A stretch of 17,748 nucleotides of DNA from Actinobacteria bacterium UBA5176 (GCA_002413305.1 DHWS01000148.1:9899-27646); one strand, 5' to 3'; shown: positions 5,584-13,762, counted from the first letter of the stretch. A program made the numbers and translations. Notes: generated by a model not told the origin, from the letters alone.

Positions 5584-5964
5584 TCAGGTCCGGGCCGGCT
5601 CCCCGCCCGAACCGGGATGGTCGCCGGCTGCCTGCTCGTGCTGGCGGCGGTGCCAGTCCTCGAACATCGCGCCTCGTCCCTCCGGCCCGTGCCGTTCCCA
5701 GTGACCTTGCCCGCCGCCCGCCCACCGGTGTCGCCACACCAGCGGCCGCACGATCAGGCCGACCACCAGGAAGAAGAACAGCGGGAAGAGCAGGAACCCG
5801 AACGGGAACCAGCCGGCGCCCGGCCCGACCACCCGCACGATCCGCGAGGCGTGGCCCGCCTCGGTCAAACCGTGGGACACGCCCGCGTGGTAGGCGCCGA
5901 TCCCGATGGCGGTCCCGACCAGGACCACCAGCAGCAGCGCCAGGATCACCCTCGTCCGTCGCAT
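5584..5964 (-). CDS. Two-TM membrane protein preceding the two-component system
   Basis: The product is 126 aa. The ATG at 5964 follows GGAGGAG closely; an upstream start at 6006 has no such signal. TM1 (about 5-25, VILALLLVVLVGTAIGIGAY) may act as a signal anchor. The central segment FPFGFLLFPLFFFLVVGLIV forms TM2 (about 53-72). The C-terminal part is Gly/His/Arg-rich and carries FEDWHRRQHEQA. The FPFGF...FFF helix together with a terminal E-WHRR-H motif recurs, to my knowledge, in small membrane proteins encoded beside OmpR-type regulators and kinases in Actinobacteria and Chloroflexi. It is first in the operon, 82 bases before the regulator. A role as sensory accessory or regulated envelope protein is inferred. 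Confidence 0.75.
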   Translation of the reverse strand: MRRTRVILALLLVVLVGTAIGIGAYHAGVSHGLTEAGHASRIVRVVGPGAGWFPFGFLLFPLFFFLVVGLIVRPLVWRHRWAGGGQGHWERHGPEGRGAMFEDWHRRQHEQAAGDHPGSGGEPART

Positions 5965-5999
5965 GATCTCCTCCTTCTCTCGACGGTCGGTTGGCTTCT

Positions 6000-6045
6000 C
6001 CTTCACACCTCGATGGTGCGCCGAAGATGTGAAGGTCTCGTGAAC
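6000..6045. promoter_or_regulatory. Candidate response-regulator operator between divergent operons
   Basis: On the minus strand GTTCAC and CTTCAC occur with an 11-base period (plus-strand GTGAAC at 6040 and GTGAAG at 6029). This is the head-to-tail spacing bound by PhoB/OmpR-family dimers; the actinobacterial PHO-box half site is likewise GTTCAC-like. A third TTCACA-type element at 6000-6007 is inverted relative to the others and makes an exact 8-base inverted repeat with 6028-6035 (CCTTCACA / TGTGAAGG). The site lies 36-81 bases upstream of the minus-strand operon start and about 110 bases before the GAF-phosphatase gene, so it could control either or both. Confidence 0.45.
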
Positions 6046-6156
6046 GCCTCGCGGAGGGTTCGCGCATCCAGCGCTTCTTCTCCCTATTGCGCCGAACAGG
6101 GCCTCGCCTCAAGATGTGGCTTCAGCGCCTCCATCATCCGAGCGGGCAGGGACTGC

Positions 6157-9100
6157 ATGCGGAACGACATGCAGGACGAGAACCACACCGGCCCCCGGGC
6201 GGGGCGCGTCGAAGAGGCCGCTTCCGCCCCGACGGATCTGGACGGATCCCGGCTGGCCGATTTGGCCCGAGCCAGCGACCTCCTTGGCTCCTCCTTGGAC
6301 TACGAGGCGACCCTGTTGGCGCTCGGCGACCTCGTGGTCCCGCGGTTCGCCGACTGGTACGCCGTGGACCTGGTCAACGGCGACGGATCGGTCATGAACA
6401 TCGCCGTGAAGCACGCCGACCGCGCCAAGATCGCTCTCGCCCTGGACCTTCGACGCCGGTTCCCGCCCAAGCCCGAGGACCCCACCGGCGTTGTCGCGGT
6501 GGCACGGTCCGGCCGCTCGGAGTGGTACCGGGAGATCCCGGACGAGATGCTCCTCGGGGCGACCCAGGACCCCGATCTCCTGCGGATCCTGCTCGGCCTG
6601 GGGCTGCGATCGGCGATCACCGTCCCGCTCGTAGCGCCAGGATCCACCCTGGGGGCGATAACCCTGATCAGCGCCGAGTCCGGCCGGCTCTACGACGAAA
6701 CGGACCTCCGGTTCGCCGAGGAGCTGGGAAGACGGGCCGGCCTGGCCATCGCCAACGCCCGCTTGTTCAGCGCCGAACACGAGGCGCGTGCGCGCGCCGA
6801 GGCGAGCGAGGCCCGGCTGAAGGCGCTGTCCGCGACGAGCCGCGCCCTGGCCGCCTCATTGGATCTGGACGTCACGCTGCAGAAGGTGGCCAACCTGGGG
6901 ACCGACCATCTCGCCGATGCCGCCGTCGTCTACCTGGCCGGCGACGACGGACGGCTCCGGAGCGTCGCGTTCGCCGCTCGCGAAGCCGATCGGCTGGAGC
7001 CGCTGCGCCGGCTCGAGGAGGTCTACGAGCCGTCCGCCAACCCCAACAGCCTCGTCCACCTCGCCTACACGACGGGCCGGACGCAGATCCGTCAGACGGT
7101 CGACATCGAATCGTTCGCCTCTGGCGCCGGTCCGGATGCAGCGGCCATCATGCGCGGGTTGCGGGCCCGGTCCGGCATGGGATTGCCGCTGGTGATCGCC
7201 GGCCGCCGGGTGGGTGTCCTGGCCCTCTCCTGGACCCAGGAGAAAGCGATCGGGACCGAGGACGTCGAGCTGGCCGAGGAGATCGCCCGGCGGATGGCCC
7301 GGGCGATCGAGAACGCCCGTCTGTTCGCCGCCGAGCGCCGGGCCCGCCGGCGGGTGGCGACCGTGTCGAGGGCGAGCGCGCGCCTGACCGAATCGCTGGA
7401 TTACGGGACCTCCTTCCAGGTGCTGGCCTCCTTGGTTCTGGATGAGGAGATCGCCGACTTCTGCCTCATCGACGTCCTGGAGGACGACGGTTCGATCCGG
7501 CGCGCGCTCGCCGTCCACCAGGACCCCGCCAAAGCATGGCTCGCGGAGGAGCTCTTCCGGAGACCGCCCGATCCCGCCGGCAGGATCCCGGTCGCCGTCG
7601 CCATGAGGACGGCGCGCCGCGTGGAGAGCGAGGTAACGGACGAGGTCCTGGGGGCCATCGCTCCCGACGACGAACACCTCGACCTGATGCGGCACATCGG
7701 GGGGAAGAACTTCGTGGCGATCCCTCTGGTGGCCCGGGGCAGGGTCCTCGGCGGCGTCACGCTCAGCTCGACGACCCATCTGCTGAGCGCGGACGACATC
7801 GAGCTGGCCGAGGAGATCGCCGCCCGCGCCGCCGTGGTGATGGACAACGCCCGGTTGCTCCTCGCCGAACGGCGCGCCGCGGAGCGCCTCGCGATGCTGG
7901 CCCGGGTGAGCGACCTCCTTGCGGGGTCCCTGGACTATCCGGGGGCGTACGAACGACTCGGCCAGCTCCTCGTCAGCGGGCTCGCCGACCTCTGCCTGAT
8001 CGACCTCCTGGACGCTCGGGGCGGGATCAGCCGCCTGGCGGCCGTTCACGCCGAACCGGCCAAGCAACATCTGGCCGACATCCTCCGCGAACGATACCCT
8101 CCGGTCCCCGGCGGTCCGCACCCCGTGGCCCGGGTGGTCGAGACGGGTCGCCCCGAATTCCTCCCCTTGATGCCAACAGAGTTCCTGCGAGGGACGACGC
8201 AGGGCGATGAGCACTTCCGTCTGGTGACCGAGCTGGGGTTCGAATCGTTCATGTCGATCCCGATCCAGGCTCGGGGGGTGATCCTGGGCGCTCTGACGCT
8301 GATCTCGACGAACCCGGCCCGCCGGTACGGGGAAGGCGACCTGGAGACGGCCACGGAGATCGCCGCCCGGGCGGCGCTGCACCTCGACAACGCACGTCTG
8401 TACGCGGCACAGGCCCGCGCCGTCCGGCAGGCGTCACGGCTGCAACGGATCGTGGACACCACGTTCTCCTCCGGGTCGCTCGGGGAGCTCCTCCATCAGA
8501 TCCTGGGAGCCATCGTACGAGAGCTCGGAACCGACCTCGCCGCCATCCTGCTGATGGACGAGCATCAGCCAGTCCTCCACATGCGGGCCGCCGTCGGGCT
8601 CGAGGAGCGGATCCTTTCGACCGTCGCCGTCCCCGTGGGCAGAGGCTTCGCGGGCCGGATCGCGGCGAGCCGGAAACCGCTGGTCGTCGGCGACGTTCGA
8701 TCTTTCGACGTGGTGAGCACCTACCTCAAGGAGCGGGTCCATTCGATCGTCGGTGTGCCGCTCCTGCTGAACGACGAGGTGATCGGGGTTCTCCACACCG
8801 GCAGCATCACGGCACGGGCCTTCGACGAGGACGACGTCGTCCTCCTGCAGCTGGCGGCCGACCGCGCCGCCATCGCCATCAGCCGCGCGGAGCTCTACGA
8901 GCGCGAGCACGAGATCTCCACCATCCTCCAGCGGAGCCTCGCTCCTCGCGCGCTCCCGTCGATCCCAGGGATCGAGGTGGCCGTGGTGTTCGAGGCGACC
9001 GGACGGGGGGTCGAAGTCGGCGGCGACTTCTACGACGTGTTCCCGATCGATGGATCGACGTGGGGCCTGGTGGTCGGCGACGTGTGCGGCAAGGGACCGG

Positions 9101-9621
9101 AGGCGGCCGGCGTGACGGCCCTGGCCCGCAACGCGATCCGGACCCTGTCCATGCGCGAGCCCAGCCCGGGCAGGATCCTCGCGGGCGTGAGCGAGACGAT
9201 GTTGCGGTCGGGGGTGGACCGGTTCTGTACGGTCGCGTTCGTGACGTTCGAACCCGGCGCCTCGCCGGCAGGCCTGACCTTCGCACGGGGCGGGCATCCT
9301 CCGGCCCTCCTGCTCCGGCAGGACGGCTCGGTGGAGCAGTTCGAGCCCGAGGGTCCGCTCCTGGGAGTGTTCGAAACCCCCACGTTCGAGGAGCAGCGGT
9401 CCGAGCTCCGGCCCGGTGACGCGCTGCTGCTGTTCACCGACGGGTTGATCGAACGGAACCCCGGCCTGGCCGGTGAGCACGAGCTGGTCCGGCTCCTCTC
9501 GGCGTGCGCCGGGATGGACGCCGGATCGATCGCTCAGAGGCTCCGCGAAACGTTGGGCGGGGAGGCACCCACGGACGACGTCGTGGCCGTGGTGGTGAGG
9601 CGGGCCCTTCCGAAGGGCTAA
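6157..9621 (+). CDS. Five-GAF sensor protein with PP2C/SpoIIE serine phosphatase (RsbU-like)
   Basis: The 1154-aa protein is soluble and presumably cytoplasmic. GAF-like domains lie at about 33-205, 222-390, 398-570, 576-750 and 758-915, separated by helical connectors ending in ARLF/ARLY-AE motifs. GAF 1, 3 and 4 resemble each other closely (SLDY start, VARSG/VAMRT/VVETG middle, GLRSAITVPL-type end), so they arose by internal duplication. The catalytic domain (about 923-1150) is PP2C/SpoIIE type: LQRSLAP linker, GGDFYD (D957, D960), VGDVCGKGPEAA, GGHPPALL, LLLFTDGLIE and the metal Asp pair in PTDDVVAVVV near 1140. It should dephosphorylate an anti-anti-sigma factor, probably the STAS protein 56 bases downstream. 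No C-terminal HATPase kinase is fused. ATG at 6157 is chosen (a second ATG is at 6169); upstream frame overlaps the opposite operon. Confidence 0.9.
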   Translation: MRNDMQDENHTGPRAGRVEEAASAPTDLDGSRLADLARASDLLGSSLDYEATLLALGDLVVPRFADWYAVDLVNGDGSVMNIAVKHADRAKIALALDLRRRFPPKPEDPTGVVAVARSGRSEWYREIPDEMLLGATQDPDLLRILLGLGLRSAITVPLVAPGSTLGAITLISAESGRLYDETDLRFAEELGRRAGLAIANARLFSAEHEARARAEASEARLKALSATSRALAASLDLDVTLQKVANLGTDHLADAAVVYLAGDDGRLRSVAFAAREADRLEPLRRLEEVYEPSANPNSLVHLAYTTGRTQIRQTVDIESFASGAGPDAAAIMRGLRARSGMGLPLVIAGRRVGVLALSWTQEKAIGTEDVELAEEIARRMARAIENARLFAAERRARRRVATVSRASARLTESLDYGTSFQVLASLVLDEEIADFCLIDVLEDDGSIRRALAVHQDPAKAWLAEELFRRPPDPAGRIPVAVAMRTARRVESEVTDEVLGAIAPDDEHLDLMRHIGGKNFVAIPLVARGRVLGGVTLSSTTHLLSADDIELAEEIAARAAVVMDNARLLLAERRAAERLAMLARVSDLLAGSLDYPGAYERLGQLLVSGLADLCLIDLLDARGGISRLAAVHAEPAKQHLADILRERYPPVPGGPHPVARVVETGRPEFLPLMPTEFLRGTTQGDEHFRLVTELGFESFMSIPIQARGVILGALTLISTNPARRYGEGDLETATEIAARAALHLDNARLYAAQARAVRQASRLQRIVDTTFSSGSLGELLHQILGAIVRELGTDLAAILLMDEHQPVLHMRAAVGLEERILSTVAVPVGRGFAGRIAASRKPLVVGDVRSFDVVSTYLKERVHSIVGVPLLLNDEVIGVLHTGSITARAFDEDDVVLLQLAADRAAIAISRAELYEREHEISTILQRSLAPRALPSIPGIEVAVVFEATGRGVEVGGDFYDVFPIDGSTWGLVVGDVCGKGPEAAGVTALARNAIRTLSMREPSPGRILAGVSETMLRSGVDRFCTVAFVTFEPGASPAGLTFARGGHPPALLLRQDGSVEQFEPEGPLLGVFETPTFEEQRSELRPGDALLLFTDGLIERNPGLAGEHELVRLLSACAGMDAGSIAQRLRETLGGEAPTDDVVAVVVRRALPKG

Positions 9622-9677
9622 TCCGCGGAGGCCTGGGTAAGTACGGGCACGGACGCCCGCGGCCCTCGTTTCCGCCC

Positions 9678-9992
9678 ATGGTCGAATACACGGTCACCAG
9701 CCACCAAAGCGGCCACGCCGACCTCCAGCTTCGAGGCCGATTGATCCGCGAGATCGAGGCCGAGGAGCTCGGGCGGGCGCTCGAGGTGCACTACGTCGAC
9801 GATGGGGCGATCGAGATCCGCGTCGACCTCTCCGAGCTCCGGGAGATCAGCCTCGAAGGGATCGCCGTGCTCCTCGACCTTCGAACCAAGTCCCGCCAGC
9901 GCGGCAAGCGGTTCGTCGTCACGGGGGCCAGCGGGCAGGTCCTGGACAAGCTCCAGATCACGGGCACCTTGGGGCCCCTCCAGAACGGGTAG
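9678..9992 (+). CDS. STAS-domain protein, anti-anti-sigma factor-like
   Basis: The 104-aa product fits a single STAS domain of the SpoIIAA/RsbV type. It has N-terminal strands (EYTVTSHQSGHADLQLRGRL), a central strand IEIRVDLSELREI, then SLEGIAVLLDLRTKSRQRGKRFVVTGASGQVLDKL ending with ITGTLGP. Against the usual DSSG loop this protein has S58-L59-E60-G61, so the phosphorylated Ser appears replaced by Glu60. It follows the GAF-PP2C gene by 56 bases on the same strand and is probably its co-transcribed partner. The start is taken at ATG 9678 without a clear ribosome binding site. No anti-sigma kinase lies nearby. The fold is confident; the regulatory behaviour is open because of the substitution. 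Confidence 0.8.
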   Translation: MVEYTVTSHQSGHADLQLRGRLIREIEAEELGRALEVHYVDDGAIEIRVDLSELREISLEGIAVLLDLRTKSRQRGKRFVVTGASGQVLDKLQITGTLGPLQNG

Positions 9993-10026
9993 CGGTTCGT
10001 CAGGATCGGGGACCGACACCCAACGG

Positions 10027-10617
10027 CTAGTCCGGCCAGGAGGGCCTCCGGCCGAACACCCCCGCGAGCCGGTCGTAAAGGGGCGCGTCCTCGGACAGGG
10101 GCACCTCCGGACCGAACGACGCCCCGCTCGCCGCGTCGCCCCGGTACTGCGGCTTCAGGTTCTGCCTCGCCCACTCGAGCGAACGCTCGCCGAGCTCGGG
10201 ATCGAGGTCGGTGGACTGTCCGGTGGCCTTCGCCAGGTCCCATCCGTGGACGACGAGATCGGAGATATGCTGGCCCACCATCCATGACGCCGGGACCTCG
10301 CCGATCGGAAGCGAGACCTTCGTTTCAAAGTCGCTCCACCCCCGCCATGCCGCGAGGAGCGCGTCCGCTGCCCGCCGATACGCTCCGCTCCAGTCGTCGC
10401 CGATGACGTCGGCGTCTCGCTCCTCCCACCTCCCGCCGCTCGCCGAAACGGTGAAGTGCTGGACGTCCATGACGGTGTGGTTGACCAGCCCTCGCACATC
10501 CCATGCGCTGCACGGCGTGGGCGACGTCGCCTGGTCGGAGGTGATCCGGGAGATGATCGCGCCGGTCTGATCCAGCGCCCGGGAGAGCCGGTCGATGAGA
10601 TCGGGTTCGGTCGTCAA
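10027..10617 (-). CDS. TIGR03086-family DinB-like metal-binding protein
   Basis: The 196-aa product carries the family signature TPCSAWDVRGLVNHTV, with metal-ligand candidate His47, and later HISDLVVHGWDLAKATG with His124 and Asp127. This is the four-helix DinB/mycothiol-dependent maleylpyruvate isomerase-like superfamily common in Actinobacteria. Members bind a divalent metal and are thought to use mycothiol or similar thiols, but substrates of the TIGR03086 branch are mostly unknown. The start is TTG at 10617 because AAGGAGG lies 5 nt upstream; a GTG at 10656 would add 13 residues without such a signal. It converges with the STAS gene (34 bases between stops) and diverges from the globin gene. 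Confidence 0.85.
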   Translation of the reverse strand: MTTEPDLIDRLSRALDQTGAIISRITSDQATSPTPCSAWDVRGLVNHTVMDVQHFTVSASGGRWEERDADVIGDDWSGAYRRAADALLAAWRGWSDFETKVSLPIGEVPASWMVGQHISDLVVHGWDLAKATGQSTDLDPELGERSLEWARQNLKPQYRGDAASGASFGPEVPLSEDAPLYDRLAGVFGRRPSWPD

Positions 10618-10829
10618 CGAAGCCTCCTTCCTTGCGGGCGCCGCCGGCTCACGCACCGTCCGCAGAATAGCCGCCCTGGCGGCGGAGGGATCTCGGGCCG
10701 AACCAACCGAGACACGCCGGAGCCCTTCGCGAGGGCGACGGCATGTACGACACGCACCGCTCCACTATCGGGTCGATCTGGCCTGATCGACGACGATGCG
10801 CGAAACTCCTAGCCGTGGCGCGGCCATCG

Positions 10830-11264
10830 ATGTTCGAGTTCGCCGGTGGTGAGCAGGCCTTCATGGCGCTCGCCGCCGCGCACCATCGGCGGTGCCTCGA
10901 AGACCCGGTGCTGAACCATCCTTTCTCGCACCCTGGCAACCCCCAGCACGTCGAGAGGCTGGCCGATTACTGGGCGGAGGTGTTCGGGGGCCCGCCCCGC
11001 TACTCGACGTCGTTCGGCGGTCACTCGGCGATGCTCGGCATCCACGCCGGCCAAGGAGCCGACGAAGACCTCGGAGCTCGCTTCGTCACCTGCTTCATCC
11101 AGGCGGCCGATGATGCCGGCCTTCCCGATGACCTCGACTTTCGCGCCGGCCTCCGGGCGTACATGGAGTGGGCGGTCCGCGAAGTCCTCTCCTACTCACC
11201 GCCAGAGGTCGTCGTGGCGCCCGGCCTGCCGGCTCCCCGCTGGGGCTGGAACGGTCTGGAGTAG
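10830..11264 (+). CDS. Group II-like truncated haemoglobin
   Basis: The 144-aa product aligns by eye with the trHbO class: EFAGGEQAFMALAAAHHRRCLEDPVLNHPF, then YWAEVFGGPPRYSTSFGGHSAMLGIHAG, then a C-terminal helix AYMEWAVREVLSYSP. The proximal F8 histidine is most likely His72 in GIHAG, and Phe32 occupies the CD1 position. The Trp usually found at G8 in group II globins is Phe85 here. A GTG at 10815 is an alternative start; neither start has a clear ribosome binding site. Such globins bind oxygen or NO and serve in nitrosative or oxidative defence. The neighbouring WhiB iron-sulfur regulator, downstream on the same strand, fits redox or NO sensing. Confidence 0.8.
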   Translation: MFEFAGGEQAFMALAAAHHRRCLEDPVLNHPFSHPGNPQHVERLADYWAEVFGGPPRYSTSFGGHSAMLGIHAGQGADEDLGARFVTCFIQAADDAGLPDDLDFRAGLRAYMEWAVREVLSYSPPEVVVAPGLPAPRWGWNGLE

Positions 11265-11414
11265 GACTTCGCTCCACTTCGGGCTCGAACTGTGGCTTGA
11301 AGGAGAGGCTGCGCCCGGGGAGCATGGTTCCGGCACGGTTTGCGGCCCCATCTACGGGCTGCCTAAGGTTGGTCGTTCACCGAGCCTTCCTGCCCCGACC
11401 CCCACGGAGCGAAG

Positions 11415-11735
11415 ATGGAGCCGCAACCGGCCGAAAGCGGGACCGAGTCTTCCCCACGCTACGGGCGGCCGGTGGGGATCGGCGTACTGGACTGGTCCGC
11501 CACGAAGTGGTTCGAGCGCGCCGGGTGTGCCGGCGAGGACCCGGAGGTGTTCTTTCCAGTCGGGACGACACCCGCCGCCCTGGCGCAAGTTCGCATGGCG
11601 AAATCGATCTGCGCACGGTGTCCCGTCAGCACGGAGTGCCTACGTTGGGCGTTGGAGACCAACCAGGACGCGGGCGTGTGGGGGGGACTCACGGAAGTGG
11701 AACGGCGAGCGCTCAAGCGCGAGGGACCCTTGTAG
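11415..11735 (+). CDS. WhiB-family iron-sulfur transcriptional regulator
   Basis: The 106-aa protein shows the full WhiB signature: Cys38, then Cys66-x2-Cys69-x5-Cys75 (CARCPVSTEC) to ligate a [4Fe-4S] cluster, followed by the GVWGG turn at about 87-91 and a basic tail (RRALKREGPL). WhiB proteins bind the sigma-factor sigma4 region and respond to O2, NO or redox through their cluster. GGAG sits about 6 nt before the ATG at 11415. The insertion-like VGTTPAALAQV before the Cys pair is normal for the family. The last 23 bases overlap the 3' end of the diguanylate cyclase gene on the opposite strand. I cannot assign a WhiB1-7 subclass. Confidence 0.93.
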   Translation: MEPQPAESGTESSPRYGRPVGIGVLDWSATKWFERAGCAGEDPEVFFPVGTTPAALAQVRMAKSICARCPVSTECLRWALETNQDAGVWGGLTEVERRALKREGPL

Positions 11736-13656
11736 AGGAGCCCTCGCCTTTGCCGCTCGTCAACGATCGGGCCTCCGCTGGGACTTCCTCCTCAGGAAGC
11801 GCCGTTCGAGCCTTCTTTGCTTCCTTGCTTCGATACATCGCAAGATCCGAATTGCGAAGGAGCGATCTTGCGTCCCTCGCATCCAGGGGGTAGACGCTGA
11901 TCCCAACGCTCGGCGTGACCACCAGGTCCGCCTCGGCGAGACTAAATGGAGCCCGGAACCTCTCCCGGATGCGGTCTGCCACCTGTTCGGCCACGTGAAC
12001 AGCGTGTCCGAACGAGTCGGCGGGGCCGGGAGGTACATCGGCCACCAGGATGAGGAACTCGTCTCCTCCCTGACGGGCCACCAGGTCCGTCTGCCTGGCC
12101 GCGGCCCCGAGCCGGGCCGCGCTTTCGGCGATGACCTCGTCTCCGGCGGCATGACCGAGCCGGTCGTTGACGAGCTTCAGGTCATCGAGGTCGATCGACA
12201 GCACCGCCACGGCGCCGCCGGAGCGGCGAGCCCGGGCGAGCGCCAGGTTCAGGTGATCCTCGAACTTGGCACTGTTCGCCAACCCGGTCAGCTTGTCGTG
12301 ATAGGCGAGGAAGGCGATCGCCTCCTCCGCGCGCTTGCGCCGGGTGATGTCGGAGATGATGCAGGTGACCAGCCGATCCCCCGGCGGGCCGAGCGAGCTC
12401 AGCCCGATCTCCACAGGGAACTCCTTTCCGTCCTTCCGCCGGCCTGCCAGGTCGACCCCGAGTCCCATGGGGCGGGCGCTCGGATCGCTCAGGTACTCGG
12501 CGCGGTGGTCGACATGCGCCGCTCGCCGGCCCTCCGGCACCAGGGCCTCGACGGACATGCCGGTGAGCTCCCCGGGGTCGTATCCGAACATCGTCTCCGC
12601 CCGGGGGTTGGCGAGCTGGATGCGGCCGGCCTCATCGATCACCAGGATCCCCACCGAGGCTGAGACCAGCAGTCCGCTGATCTGATCCTCGCTCCGCCTG
12701 AGATCCTTCTCCGCCTGCCTGCGCTCGGTGATCAGGGCGGCGAGGACGAAGGAAGCGAACGCAACGGTGGCATTGAAGACCTGCAAGGTGACCATCTTCT
12801 GCATCAGGGTGTGGTGTGCGAAGGGCCCCGTCGCCTTCACGGCGGCCCACACGGCGATACCCGAGGTCAGCAGGGCAGCGGGCGCCGCTCCTCGCTGTCC
12901 GAATCGCCAGGCCGCCCATCCCAGCAAGGGGAAGACCAAGTACTCGACCTGCAGGGGGCTCCGGAACACCAAGTTCCCGACGGCCGCCATGGCGATGAAC
13001 AAAGCGACGAATTCGGCGCCTCGCCTCCACCCGATCCCTGGTCGCACACGGATCGATCGCAGGCTCAACAGGAAGGGAGCCACCACGAGGACTCCCATGG
13101 CGTCACCGGCCCACCACACCATCCATGTGGGCCAGAAGGTTCGGGCAGGGACGGTGCCCGAGAGGACGAGCATGCTCGCTCCACCGGTTGCGCTGATGCT
13201 CATCCCGACGAGCGCGCCCAAGAGCACGATGGCCAGGGCGTCCCGGAGCCGGCCGAGCTCCGCCCGGAACCCTGCCCTCTGCAGGAGGGTCACGGCGACG
13301 ACGGGCGCGAGCGTGTTCCCGGCGGCGATGCCCAGGGCAACGAGGAGCGAAGGGCTGATCGGGACGTTGACCAAGAGGGCGGCCACGGCGACGCCCGGCC
13401 ACAGCCTTCGCCCGAACAGGAGCAGGGCCACCAGCGCGATCCCGGTCGGCGGCCAGATGGGGGTCACCTGTCCGCGGACAAGGGCCAGGCGCAGGCTCAG
13501 GACCGCGGTGACGTAGTACGCCAGCGCGAGCAGGGCCATCTTCACGATATCCGCGACGCGGTAACGCGCGTGGCCACTGAAGCCCGCTTCAGACGCGCCG
13601 AATGGGGCTGACTTCAGCCCACTCATGCCTGCATCAGCCGTCTTGGAGGACCTCAT
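11713..13656 (-). CDS. MASE1-PAS-GGDEF diguanylate cyclase
   Basis: The 647-aa product begins with a MASE1-type integral membrane sensor (about 38-315, around eight TM helices; note WPPTGIALVALLLFGRRLWPG and WWAGDAMGVLVVAP). A PAS domain covers about 322-440, with LLVSASVGILVIDEAGRIQLANP and CIISDITRRKRAEE, then GGDEF at about 447-610. The catalytic motif is an intact GGDEF at 530-534, with LSIDLDDLKLVNDRLGHAAGD upstream and the inhibitory-site RQTD (R521-D524) five residues before it. It should therefore make c-di-GMP with product inhibition. No EAL domain follows. The start is uncertain: ATG 13656 is chosen, with TTG 13701 and ATG 13626 as alternatives. It lies about 106 bases after the adenylate cyclase on the same strand. 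Confidence 0.9.
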   Translation of the reverse strand: MRSSKTADAGMSGLKSAPFGASEAGFSGHARYRVADIVKMALLALAYYVTAVLSLRLALVRGQVTPIWPPTGIALVALLLFGRRLWPGVAVAALLVNVPISPSLLVALGIAAGNTLAPVVAVTLLQRAGFRAELGRLRDALAIVLLGALVGMSISATGGASMLVLSGTVPARTFWPTWMVWWAGDAMGVLVVAPFLLSLRSIRVRPGIGWRRGAEFVALFIAMAAVGNLVFRSPLQVEYLVFPLLGWAAWRFGQRGAAPAALLTSGIAVWAAVKATGPFAHHTLMQKMVTLQVFNATVAFASFVLAALITERRQAEKDLRRSEDQISGLLVSASVGILVIDEAGRIQLANPRAETMFGYDPGELTGMSVEALVPEGRRAAHVDHRAEYLSDPSARPMGLGVDLAGRRKDGKEFPVEIGLSSLGPPGDRLVTCIISDITRRKRAEEAIAFLAYHDKLTGLANSAKFEDHLNLALARARRSGGAVAVLSIDLDDLKLVNDRLGHAAGDEVIAESAARLGAAARQTDLVARQGGDEFLILVADVPPGPADSFGHAVHVAEQVADRIRERFRAPFSLAEADLVVTPSVGISVYPLDARDARSLLRNSDLAMYRSKEAKKARTALPEEEVPAEARSLTSGKGEGSSTRVPRA

Positions 13657-13762
13657 CCCGAGTCCCGGATGAATCGGAGGCAGCGCTGCACGCTTCTCCA
13701 AGAGTCATCGGGTTCCGGCACGTCTCAACTTGAGGCGGATCGAGGGAATAGCGAGGGACGGC

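Noticed and set aside
5464..6156. N-terminal 231 residues of the plus-strand frame before the GAF protein
   Set aside because: They run antisense through the response-regulator operon, have no domain character and lack a ribosome binding site. The GAF protein proper starts at 6157.
6856..8382. 508-aa minus-strand ORF inside the GAF-phosphatase gene
   Set aside because: It is the complement of a confidently identified gene. Its Gly/Arg/His/Pro composition is typical of antisense frames in high-GC DNA.
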